The notes beneath the pieces are model-generated. The model saw only the letters and a program-made list of their open reading frames with translations. It was not told the DNA's origin and did no database searches. A stretch of DNA of 64,000 nucleotides from Geoalkalibacter subterraneus (GTDB lineage Bacteria > Desulfobacterota > Desulfuromonadia > Desulfuromonadales > Geoalkalibacteraceae): assembly GCF_000827125.1 (NCBI RefSeq), contig NZ_CP010311.1, forward strand, positions 2,749,001-2,813,000, in the 5' to 3' direction. Below are positions 8,564 to 17,303 of the stretch, one piece after another. How positions within the stretch are numbered: the first letter of the stretch is position 1; every line of letters starts with the position of its first letter. Both the position numbers and the translations under genes were made by a program.

Positions 8564-11500
8564 ATGGGAATTTCTCGTCGAAACTTCCTCAAGGGCACCG
8601 GCCTCGCCGCCGGCACGGTCGCACTGACCGGCGCCCAGGCGCAGGCAGGCGCGGACGCGCCCGAAATGCGCACCAAGGGACTTAAAACCACCACCACCGT
8701 CTGCCCCTACTGTGCCGTGGGCTGCGGGATGATTGTCCACACCAAGGATGGACGCATCGTCAACATCGAGGGCGATCCTGAACATCCCATCAATCGCGGC
8801 TCGCTCTGCTCCAAGGGCAGCGCCATGTTCCAGGTCGCCAACAACGAACGGCGCCTGACCACCGTCAAGTACCGCGCCCCCGGCAGCGACCGCTGGGAGG
8901 AAAAATCCTGGGAGTGGGCGATGGATCGCATTGCGCGGCTGATGAAAGACAGCCGCGACCGGCAGTTCATCAAGACAGAAAAGGTCAACGGCAAAAGCTA
9001 CCAGGTCAACCGCAACGACGGCATGACCTTCCTCGGCGGCGCGGCCCTCGACAATGAAGAATGTTACCTGTGGGGGAAATTCTCGCGCGCCATGGGGGTC
9101 GGCTACCTCGAACACCAGGCGCGAATATGACACAGCGCCACTGTCGCCGGTCTGGCGGCATCATTCGGTCGTGGAGCCATGACCAACCATTGGAACGACA
9201 TTCAGCATGCCGATGTGATTCTCGCGATCGGCTCCAACCCCGCTGAAAACCATCCGATCTCCTTCAAATACGTGGAACGGGCGATGGACCGCGGCGCCAA
9301 GCTGATCTCTGTCGACCCGCGCTACACCCGCACCTCGTCGAAAGCCGATATCTACGCCCAGCTGCGGCCGGGCACCGACATCGCCTTCATCGGCGGATTG
9401 ATCAACCATACCCTTGAGAACGGCCTCTACCATAAAGACTACGTGGTGAACTACACCAACGCCGCCTTTGTCGTCGATGATAGTTTCGACTTCGAGGAAG
9501 GAATATTCTCCGGCTACAACAGCGACAGCTTCAGCTACGACAAAACCAGCTGGAGTTACAAAACCGGGGCAGACGGCAAACCGCTGCGCGACGACACGCT
9601 TGAGAACCCGCGCTGCGTTTTTCAGTTGATGAAGAAACATTACAGCCGCTACTCTCCGCAGGCTGTGTGTGAGATCACCGGCACCAGTATTCAGGATTAC
9701 ATGGCGGTCGCCCGTGCTTTCTGCGGGACCGGCACCACCGACAAGGTGGCGACCATCATGTACGCCATGGGAACCACCCAGCATACCTACGGCACGCAGA
9801 ACGTGCGCTCCTACGCCATGCTGCAGCTGCTGCTCGGCAACGTCGGCCGCGCCGGCGGCGGCATCAACGCGCTGCGCGGCGAGTGCAACGTGCAGGGTTC
9901 CACCGACTACGCCCTGCTCTATCACATCCTGCCGGGCTACCTCAAGGCACCTGAATATCATGACACCGACCTGAAAAACTACCTCGAGAAAGCCACGCCG
10001 CGCACCACCGACGAACAGAGCGCCAACTGGTGGAGCAACTATCCCAAGTACATGGTCAGCCTGCTCAAGGCCTATTACGGCGACCATGCGGTGAAAGACA
10101 ATGATTTCTGCTTCAACTACCTGCCCAAGCGCAGCGGCAACTACTCCTACATCCAGGTGATGGAGCGGCTGCAGGCAGGCGGCTTCGACGGCATGTTCTG
10201 CCTGGGCACCAACCCGATAGTGGGCGGGCCCGACGCCAACGGCATCTCCCGCGGCATGGACAAGCTCAAGTGGCTGGTTGCTGCCGACCTGTGGGAAACC
10301 GAATCGTCCATCTTCTGGAAACGTCCCGGCGTCGACCCGAAGGAGATCAAGACCGAGGTCTTTCTGCTGCCGGCCGCATCGAGCGTGGAGAAGCAGGGCA
10401 GCGTCTCCAACTCCGGACGCTGGGCTCAATGGCGCTACAAAGCCGCCAACCCTCCGGGGCAGGCGGAAAGCGACGCGTTCATCATCGACCAGATGTTCCG
10501 ACGCATCCAGGCCCTTTACAAAAAAGAGGGCGGGGCTTTCCCCGACCCCATCGTCAATCTGTCCTGGGAGTACGGCGACGGCCACGAACCGGATATCGAC
10601 CTGGTGGCCCGCGAGTGCAACGGCCGCTTTACCCGCGACGTGCAGATCGGCGGCAAAACCTACCGCAAGGGGCAGCAGGTTCCGAGTTTCGCACTGTTGC
10701 AGGATGACGGTTCCACCACCAGCGGCAACTGGCTTTACTGCGCCTCCTACACCGAGGAGGGCAACATGATGCAGCGCCGCGGTCAGGAAGATCCCACCGG
10801 TATGGAGATGTACCACAACTGGGCCTGGTGCTGGCCGGTCAACCGCCGCGTGCTTTACAACCGTGCCTCCGTCGACCCCGACGGTCGTCCCTGGGATTCC
10901 AAACGCCCGGTGATCAAATGGGATGCCGTCAGCGGCAAATGGCAGGGCGATGTCCCCGACGGCGGTTGGCCGCCCATGAATCAACCCGGCGGACGCAAAC
11001 CCTTCATCATGGTTGCGGAAGGATTGGGACGTCTTTATGCCGCCGGGCTGGCCGACGGTCCGTTCCCGGAACATTACGAGCCGATGGAAAGTCCGGTCGC
11101 CAACCTGATGAGTCGTCAGCAGTGCAATCCTGCGGTGGCAACCCCCGGCAACATCAGCAACTCCGGCAAATTCCCCTATATCGGAACCAGCTACCGGGTC
11201 TCCGAACACTGGCAGGCAGGCGCGATGACCCGCAACCTGCCCTGGCTGGTGGAGTTGGTGCCCGATATGTTCATCGAAATGAGCGAACAGCTGGCGGCTT
11301 GGAAGGGAATCGAAAACGGCGACTGGGTCAGGGTCTCCTCCGAACGGGGCAGCATCCGGGCACGCGCCCTGGTCACTTCCCGCATCAAACCCCTACGTAT
11401 CGGGGGCAAGCTGGTGGAACAGGTGGGGCTGCCCTGGCATTTCGGCTTTGCCGGTCTGGCCAAAGGCGATACCGCCAATGCCCTGACCACGGCGGTCGGC

Positions 11501-11572
11501 TGCGCCAACACCACCATACCCGAATACAAAGCGTTTTTGTGCAACATCGAAAAAGGGGGTAAAAGCGCATGA
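8564..11572 (+). CDS. fdhG: Formate dehydrogenase catalytic subunit, selenocysteine-containing, Tat-exported
   Basis: This is the molybdenum/tungsten bis-MGD subunit that oxidises formate. The N-terminus MGISRRNFLKG is a Tat signal, so the enzyme faces the periplasm. A [4Fe-4S] cluster is bound by CPYCAVGCGM and SLCSKG. The frame meets UGA at 9128-9130 (codon 189) in the context HQARI-Sec-HSATVAGLAASFGRGAMTNHW, which is the invariant Sec site of FdnG/FdhF-type enzymes. Translation continues to 11572, giving 1002 residues with Sec, close to E. coli FdnG (about 1015). Standard-code calling would split it into a 188-residue piece and a 797-residue piece starting at 9179. Its stop overlaps the start of the beta subunit (ATGA). 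Confidence 0.97.
9142..9160 (+). promoter_or_regulatory. bSECIS hairpin for the fdhG UGA
   Basis: Seven base pairs (TGTCGCC against GGCGGCA, with one U-G) close the five-base loop GGTCT, which starts 19 bases after the UGA. The loop matches the GGUCU apical loop known from the E. coli formate dehydrogenase SECIS elements recognised by SelB. Confidence 0.8.
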
Positions 11573-12468
11573 GTGCCGGCAAGGATTTCAGCAATAACAA
11601 GGCGTTTTTGATCGACATGACCAAATGCACCGGCTGCCGTGGCTGCCAGGTGGCCTGCAAGCAGTGGAACCAGCTGCAGGCGGAAGAGACGGATTTCTTC
11701 AGTGGTGAGGGGTACCAGAATCCGCCGGCCATGTCGGAACATACATTCACCCGCATCAAGTTCCGCGACTATCAGCGCAACGGGCACAACGAGTTCGCTT
11801 TTTACAAAGAGATGTGCATGCACTGCAACGAACCGGCCTGTGCCTCGGTCTGCCCGGTCGGGGCCTTCCAGAAAACCGATGAAGGCCCGGTGGTCTACAA
11901 GGCCGAACGCTGCATCGGCTGTCGCTTCTGCATGATCGCCTGCCCCTTCGGCGTGCCTAAGTACGAGTGGAGCAAGGTTTTCCCGCTGGTCCGCAAATGC
12001 ACCGGCTGCTACAGCCGCGTGCGCGAGGGCTTGGAGCCGGCCTGCGTCACCGCCTGCCCCACGGCCATCAGCTACGGCCCGCGCAAGGAGATGATCAAGG
12101 AAGCCGAGCGACGCCTGACCCAGCATCCCGACCGCTACATCCACAAGGTGTACGGCAAGGATGAGGCAGGCGGCACCAATGTCATCTACCTGACCAACCT
12201 GCCTTTCAACGAACTCGGATTCAAGCCGGTGACCCTGCGCCCGCTGCCCGAATACACCTGGCAGGCGCTGCGACTCGTGCCTGGCATCTTCGTCGGTGTC
12301 GGTGCCGCGCTGTCGGGCATTACCTGGTTCCAGCACCGCAAGGAGCGGCTCAGAAAAGAGCGTTCCGCAGAACATGACCAGAAGGGTGCAGCATGCTGCG
12401 CCCCGGCCGAAGAGTCGACCCATCAGGTGGAATCCGATCAGAAGGGCAAGGAGGATCAGCACTCATGA
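11569..12468 (+). CDS. fdhH: Formate dehydrogenase iron-sulfur (beta) subunit
   Basis: This 299-residue ferredoxin-like subunit passes electrons from FdhG to the membrane. Four cysteine groups for [4Fe-4S] clusters are visible: CTGCRGCQVACK, CMHCNEPACASVCPVG, CIGCRFCMIACPFG and CTGCYSRVREGLEPACVTACPT. Near the C-terminus is one hydrophobic helix (VPGIFVGVGAALSGITWF, about residues 241-258), as in E. coli FdnH, which anchors it on the periplasmic face. It has no signal of its own and would be co-exported with the Tat-bearing FdhG. After the helix comes a hydrophilic tail with a Cys pair (AACCAPAEE) of unknown role. It is translationally coupled on both sides by 4-base ATGA overlaps. Confidence 0.95.
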   Translation: MSAGKDFSNNKAFLIDMTKCTGCRGCQVACKQWNQLQAEETDFFSGEGYQNPPAMSEHTFTRIKFRDYQRNGHNEFAFYKEMCMHCNEPACASVCPVGAFQKTDEGPVVYKAERCIGCRFCMIACPFGVPKYEWSKVFPLVRKCTGCYSRVREGLEPACVTACPTAISYGPRKEMIKEAERRLTQHPDRYIHKVYGKDEAGGTNVIYLTNLPFNELGFKPVTLRPLPEYTWQALRLVPGIFVGVGAALSGITWFQHRKERLRKERSAEHDQKGAACCAPAEESTHQVESDQKGKEDQHS

Positions 12469-13685
12469 CCGCAGCCAAAACTATTCTCACTGAAATTCAG
12501 GGCTACCATCGCTTTATCAAGTTCCTGATATTCCTCGTCGCCCTGGCGGCTTTGGGTTCGGCGGTGCGCTTCATCTTCGGACTGGGCGCCACCACCAATC
12601 TCAACGATACCTATCCCTGGGGATTGTGGATCTCTTTCGATGTCGTCACCGCCGTACCGCTGGCGGCAGGTGCCTTCACCCTCGGCGTGGTGGCGCATGT
12701 TTTCCGCATCGAAAAGCTCGAGCCCCTGGTGCGCCCGGCCATCGTGACCGGTTTTCTCGGCTATTCTCTGGTGTGCGTCGGGCTGATGCTCGACCTCGGC
12801 CAGCCTCATCGCGGCGTCTACGTACTCTTTCCCTGGAACTGGAACGTACACTCGCCCATGTTCGAGGTCTCCATGTGCGTCATGGCCTACACCACGGTGC
12901 TTTTCCTGGAATTTCTGCACCCGGTGTCGGAGCGCTTCGGCTGGCACATTCCGCTGCGGCTGCTGCGCAACCTGCAGATCCCCTTCGCGATCCTGGCGGC
13001 GATGATCTCCACGTTGCACCAGTCGACCCTGGGAACCTTCTTCCTCATCGCGGTCGATAAATTGCACGCCCTGTGGTACACGCCGCTGCTGCCCCTGCAG
13101 TTCTGGCTGTCGGCCATCTTTACCGGCCTGTGCATCGTCATGCTGGAGGCCAGTTTGGTGCATCGCTACATGGGGCAGCCGGACGAATCCAGCCTGCTGT
13201 CAACCCTGACCCGCATCGTTCCCTGGGTCATGGGCGCCTACATGCTGGTGAAATTCGTTCCGCTGCTGGTCGCCCCCCAGGGGCCGCTGTTCGACCGGCC
13301 GATTCTGACCGCGCTGTTCTTGGTTGAAATCACCATCGGCCTGCTGCTGCCGTTCTGGATGTTTCTGCAAAGCCGCATCCGCACTGACAAGAATATGCAG
13401 CTGCGCGCCGCCAGCCTGGCCATTTTCGGGCTGGTTCTCAATCGCTTCAACGTCTCCATGTTCGGCATGATCCAGCCGGGTCAGGAAATCTATGTACCCA
13501 ATCTGCTGGAATCGATGGTGACGGTCGGTATCATTGCGGCGCATATCCTGTTCTTTGTTCTGATCGCCAAGTACTTCCCCATCTTCGAACACCACCCGGA
13601 AACGGTCGACTACTCGATTCCCGACCGTTTTCATAAGGTTGAAGGAGACGGAGAAAAAACCGCCGTGGCTGCATCAAAGAACTAA
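12465..13685 (+). CDS. NrfD/HybB-type membrane subunit of formate dehydrogenase
   Basis: This is a 406-residue polytopic membrane protein with about ten hydrophobic segments. It belongs to the NrfD/PsrC/HybB family, which exchanges electrons with quinones without haem. It is not the di-haem cytochrome b556 (FdnI) of the E. coli enzyme. Family-like features are PWGLWISFDVVTAVPLAAGAF and LDLGQPHRGVYVL. I chose the ATG at 12465, which has AAGGAGG at its usual distance and overlaps the beta-subunit stop as ATGA. An extension from 12393 is unlikely. Position and orientation make it the quinone-reducing membrane anchor of FdhGH. A strong terminator follows 90 bases later. Confidence 0.9.
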   Translation: MTAAKTILTEIQGYHRFIKFLIFLVALAALGSAVRFIFGLGATTNLNDTYPWGLWISFDVVTAVPLAAGAFTLGVVAHVFRIEKLEPLVRPAIVTGFLGYSLVCVGLMLDLGQPHRGVYVLFPWNWNVHSPMFEVSMCVMAYTTVLFLEFLHPVSERFGWHIPLRLLRNLQIPFAILAAMISTLHQSTLGTFFLIAVDKLHALWYTPLLPLQFWLSAIFTGLCIVMLEASLVHRYMGQPDESSLLSTLTRIVPWVMGAYMLVKFVPLLVAPQGPLFDRPILTALFLVEITIGLLLPFWMFLQSRIRTDKNMQLRAASLAIFGLVLNRFNVSMFGMIQPGQEIYVPNLLESMVTVGIIAAHILFFVLIAKYFPIFEHHPETVDYSIPDRFHKVEGDGEKTAVAASKN

Positions 13686-13777
13686 TCGAAAATCAGCATC
13701 AACCACGACATCCTCTTGTCCATAAAGGCTGATCCGACCTGACAAATCGGTCTTTTTCAGACGTTGTTAAAATCTAA

Positions 13778-13810
13778 GGGGCGGCGGGTCAAACCGCCGC
13801 CCCTTTTTTG
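13778..13810 (+). terminator. Rho-independent terminator of the fdh operon
   Basis: A perfect ten-base stem, GGGGCGGCGG against CCGCCGCCCC, closes a six-base loop GTCAAA and is followed directly by TTTTTTG. It ends the sigma-54 driven operon. The 160 bases from here to the antiporter gene show no further gene. Confidence 0.93.
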
Positions 13811-13971
13811 TCTGTCACGATGCCAATGCAACACTCGGTACGACATGTTTAATTCAGAGCCTCCCACCACCTTTTTACTTGCCACTGCTCCAAGGCTTGC
13901 TTAAACTTTTTCTCCTCCATTTAAACTGTTCTGCAGGATGCCTCGAATCTGAGCCGGAGAAATGAGAGTGC

Positions 13972-15663
13972 ATGGACGCTTTAACTCCCCATGAAATAAC
14001 GGCGCTGTTTCTGGCCCTCGGCCTGCTGCTCGCCACAGCCCGCGGGCTTGGCGAGTTGGCGCAGCGCTATAATCTGCCGTCGGTCCTGGGAGAAATCTCG
14101 GCGGGCATCCTGTGGGGACCGACTATTTTCGGCGCGTTGGCCCCAGACTGGCACACCTTTCTTTTTCCACGCACGGGAGGCGGGGCTCTTGCTTTCGACG
14201 GGCTGACCACCCTGGCTATCGTGCTTTTTCTGCTGGTGGCAGGGATGGAGGTCGATCTCTCCACGGTCTGGCGTCAGGGGAAAACTGCGCTTTGGGTGGC
14301 CCTTGCCGGCATGCTGCTGCCTTTTTCACTCGGTTTTGCCGCCGCCTGGTGGACCCCCGGACTGGTCGGTTACCAGGCGCCCGCCCCCCCGCTGCCGTTT
14401 GCCCTCTTCATGGCGACGGCGCTTTCAATCTCTGCGCTGCCGATCATCGCCAAGATCCTGATGGATCTCAACATCTATCGCAGCGATCTGGGCGTCACAA
14501 TTATAGCTGCCGCGGTATTCAACGACCTGCTGGGCTGGCTGGTGTTCGCCGTCATTCTCGGCATGATCGGCGCCGGCCACGGCATGCCGCTGGAACATAC
14601 CCTGTGGATCACGCTGGCCTTTACCGCCGCCATGCTCACTATTATCCCCTGGTGCCTGCACCGGGTGCTCCCCTGGATTCAGGCCCATACCACCTGGCCC
14701 GGCGGCGTGCTGGGCTTTGCCCTGTCCGTCTGCCTGGTTTCGGCGGCCTTTACCGAGTGGATCGGCATTCATGCCATTTTCGGCTCCTTTCTCGCGGGAG
14801 TCGCCCTGGGGCATTCCAGTCACCTGCGGGAGCGGACCCGGGCCACAATCGATCAGTTTGTCTCCTTCATATTTGCGCCGCTGTTTTTCGCCAGCATCGG
14901 ACTCAAGGTCAATTTCGTTGAGAATTTCAATGTTCTGCTGACCCTGACGATCCTGATCCTCGCCCTGAGCGGCAAGGTGATCGGCAGCGCACTGGGCGGA
15001 AGAGCAGGCGGGTTGACGCGGCGAGACTCCATCGGGGTCGGCTTCGGTATGAGCGCGCAGGGCACCATGGGGATCATCCTCGGTGTGCTGGCCCTTCAAT
15101 TAGAATTGATCAGCAACGAAGTGTTTGTGTCTCTGGTGGTTATGGCACTGATCACCTCCCTGGTCAGCGGGCCTGCGCTGCAGCGCATCCTTCACCTGAA
15201 GAAACCGCGCCGTTTTATCGACTTCCTGCAACCGCAGGGGTTCATCACCTGTCTCGAAGCGACCGATCGCTGGGAAGCGATTCGAGAGCTGTCCCGCAAC
15301 ATTGCGCCCTACGCCGGACTTGATGTCGGGGTCGTCAGCGCTGCGGTGTTGAGCCGCGAACGCCTGATGGCCACCGGCATCGGCGAAGGCGTGGCGGTCC
15401 CCCATGCTCGCCTGCCGGGATTGATGACTCCGATCGTCGCCATCGGACTTTCACCGACAGGCATCGAATTCGATGCGCCCGACGGCTCCCCCAGCCACAT
15501 CGTCTGCCTGATCCTGACCCCTCACAACGATAACGGCGCCCAGCTTGAAATCCTTGCCGACATCGCCACAACCTTCAAAAAACCCCAGTTGCGCGATAAA
15601 ACACTGACGGTCAATGGATTCACCGAATTTCTCGCGCTGGTACGCAGCGGCGAGCCCACCTGA
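13972..15663 (+). CDS. Kef-type cation/proton antiporter with C-terminal PTS EIIA domain
   Basis: Residues 1 to about 405 form a CPA2-family sodium/potassium-proton exchanger with about 12 membrane segments (NLPSVLGEISAGILWGP near the N-terminus is the family signature). Instead of the usual NAD-binding TrkA-N regulatory domain, the C-terminal 150 residues are a PTS EIIA type-2 (fructose/nitrogen type) domain. Its phospho-acceptor His lies in VAVPHARLPG (His478 by codon count). The inference is that exchange is gated by phosphorelay from a nitrogen- or sugar-type PTS. The gene stands alone between a terminator and fdhD-mobA. The start has only a weak GAGAG Shine-Dalgarno but fits the hydrophobic N-terminus. 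Confidence 0.88.
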   Translation: MDALTPHEITALFLALGLLLATARGLGELAQRYNLPSVLGEISAGILWGPTIFGALAPDWHTFLFPRTGGGALAFDGLTTLAIVLFLLVAGMEVDLSTVWRQGKTALWVALAGMLLPFSLGFAAAWWTPGLVGYQAPAPPLPFALFMATALSISALPIIAKILMDLNIYRSDLGVTIIAAAVFNDLLGWLVFAVILGMIGAGHGMPLEHTLWITLAFTAAMLTIIPWCLHRVLPWIQAHTTWPGGVLGFALSVCLVSAAFTEWIGIHAIFGSFLAGVALGHSSHLRERTRATIDQFVSFIFAPLFFASIGLKVNFVENFNVLLTLTILILALSGKVIGSALGGRAGGLTRRDSIGVGFGMSAQGTMGIILGVLALQLELISNEVFVSLVVMALITSLVSGPALQRILHLKKPRRFIDFLQPQGFITCLEATDRWEAIRELSRNIAPYAGLDVGVVSAAVLSRERLMATGIGEGVAVPHARLPGLMTPIVAIGLSPTGIEFDAPDGSPSHIVCLILTPHNDNGAQLEILADIATTFKKPQLRDKTLTVNGFTEFLALVRSGEPT

Positions 15664-15695
15664 TAACTTCTTGTCTACAATCTCTGGATCAAAAT

Positions 15696-15709
15696 GACCC
15701 ACATGGGTC
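15696..15709. promoter_or_regulatory. Perfect short palindrome upstream of fdhD-mobA
   Basis: GACCCA-CA-TGGGTC is a 14-base inverted repeat in the 188-base gap before the fusion gene. Its size and place suit a regulator binding site, but no regulator is identifiable and chance is possible. No convincing sigma-70 promoter was found next to it. Confidence 0.3.
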
Positions 15710-15851
15710 GTCCCGACTCATCCACATACTGTCAACACATTGTTTTTAAAGAACTTTTCTGCGGCACGCTTCCTGCTATGTTCTTCGCCGAACAGCGACA
15801 GGCTTTTTCTGAACCGGCAAGGAACAACCTGATGGAAGCGAGGTTCGACAG

Positions 15852-17303
15852 ATGACAGGGACGCTTTCCCCCCGCACCACCGTGCGTTATGAAAAACAGG
15901 CATTTCAGCAGCGTGAACGCCACATCGTGCAGGAGTTCCCCCTGCGCCTGATGGTCAATGAACGTGAGCTTGCGACCTTGGTTGCCAGCCCTCATCAACT
16001 GAATTTTCTCGCTGTCGGTTTTCTGCGACTGCAGGGCTTTATCTCCACTCCCGACGACATTCTAAGCCTGGGAGTCTGCAGTGAATTCGGGCTTGCCAGC
16101 ATTCGCCTCAAAAAAGACATTCCGGAGCGCCTTACCCCGACCCTGACCTCCGGCTGCGGCACGGGGATCGTCTTCAACCTCCCCCAGCACCTCAGGCCGT
16201 CTGAAAACGAGGGCACAGCTTCACCCTCCAGCGTTGATCCGCAGACCGTGCTCGGCCTGATGGCCAACCTGGCACGGTTGGCGGACAATTACTCCCGGCA
16301 CGGGGGAATTCACTCTGCGGCCGTTTCGTCGACTGAAGATCCGGAGCTGTTCGCTGAAGACCTCGGGCGCCACAACACCCTCGATCGCATTGCGGGGGAG
16401 GCGTTGTTCAGGGGAATCAACCTGAAGGGAAAGCTGCTGGTCACATCGGGAAGAGTATCAACGGAGATGGTGGCCAAAGCGACCCGGCTGGGCATCGCCC
16501 TGATCGCCTCGCGCACCTCGCCCACTGACGCTGCCGTGGAACTTGCTCAACAGGCGGGGATCACCCTCATCGGCTATGTGCGCGGCGGCAGCTTCGAGGT
16601 GTACGCCCATCACGAACGCCTCCGTCAGGTGGCAGCGGATGGACGGATTTCCGGCATCACCGGCGTCATACTGGCAGGCGGCGAGAGCCGGCGCATGGGG
16701 TGCGACAAATCACTGCTGCCGGTCGCTGGAGCGCGTTTCATTGATCATATCTACCGGAAGATGACGGAACTGTTCGATGAGGTGATCATCGTTACCAACT
16801 CGCCCGGACTCTACCAGGACATTCCCTGCCGCAAAGTGCCCGACATCTACTATGGTCGCGGCGCCCTGGCGGGCATACATTCTGGTCTGTGCCATGCGCA
16901 GAACCAGCGTATTTTCGTGGCCGCCTGCGACATGCCCTACCTGAACACGGATCTGATCCGCACCCTCTGCCACCACTCTGAGCAGAGCGATGTGGTGATT
17001 CCGCAGAGCCCCAACGGCCTCGAGCCGCTGCACGCCCTCTACCACAAGAACTGCCTTGGCGCCATCGAAAACACCCTCGATCGCGGACGGCGACGCATTG
17101 TGCACTTCTTCCCGCAGGTCCGCGTAAGCGAGGTGGCGATCACCGCGGTCAACGCCGTCGATCCGCAGGGAAAGAGCTTCCGCAATATCAACACGCCGGA
17201 GGAATACTTTCACTGCCGCCTGACGGCCGACGGGACCAGCGCACCGCTTAAAACAAGCGAAGAAGAGCAATTGAGCATCCAGGGGCGCTCCTCTTCAGGC
17301 TAA
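15852..17303 (+). CDS. FdhD-MobA fusion: formate dehydrogenase sulfur carrier fused to Mo-cofactor guanylyltransferase
   Basis: Residues 1 to about 262 match FdhD, which passes sulfur from IscS to the molybdenum cofactor of formate dehydrogenase and also binds MGD. Residues from about 268 match MobA, which adds GMP to molybdopterin: LAGGESRRMGCDKSLLP is the nucleotide-binding signature and ACDMPYL the metal site. The two activities act on the same cofactor, so the fusion could channel it straight into the Sec-FDH encoded upstream. The FdhD loop reads TSGCGTG, so only the first cysteine (Cys102) of the CxxC seen in E. coli FdhD is present. The stop codon abuts that of the convergent YyaL-type gene with no base between. 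Confidence 0.92.
   Translation: MTGTLSPRTTVRYEKQAFQQRERHIVQEFPLRLMVNERELATLVASPHQLNFLAVGFLRLQGFISTPDDILSLGVCSEFGLASIRLKKDIPERLTPTLTSGCGTGIVFNLPQHLRPSENEGTASPSSVDPQTVLGLMANLARLADNYSRHGGIHSAAVSSTEDPELFAEDLGRHNTLDRIAGEALFRGINLKGKLLVTSGRVSTEMVAKATRLGIALIASRTSPTDAAVELAQQAGITLIGYVRGGSFEVYAHHERLRQVAADGRISGITGVILAGGESRRMGCDKSLLPVAGARFIDHIYRKMTELFDEVIIVTNSPGLYQDIPCRKVPDIYYGRGALAGIHSGLCHAQNQRIFVAACDMPYLNTDLIRTLCHHSEQSDVVIPQSPNGLEPLHALYHKNCLGAIENTLDRGRRRIVHFFPQVRVSEVAITAVNAVDPQGKSFRNINTPEEYFHCRLTADGTSAPLKTSEEEQLSIQGRSSSG

Noticed and set aside
9128-9179. Frameshift or pseudogene reading of fdhG
   Set aside because: The single UGA is at the invariant selenocysteine site, has a matching SECIS hairpin, and sel genes are next door, so it is recoding rather than decay.
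9161-11209. 682-codon open frame opposite fdhG
   Set aside because: It lies fully inside the formate dehydrogenase catalytic gene and shows no domain; a shadow frame.
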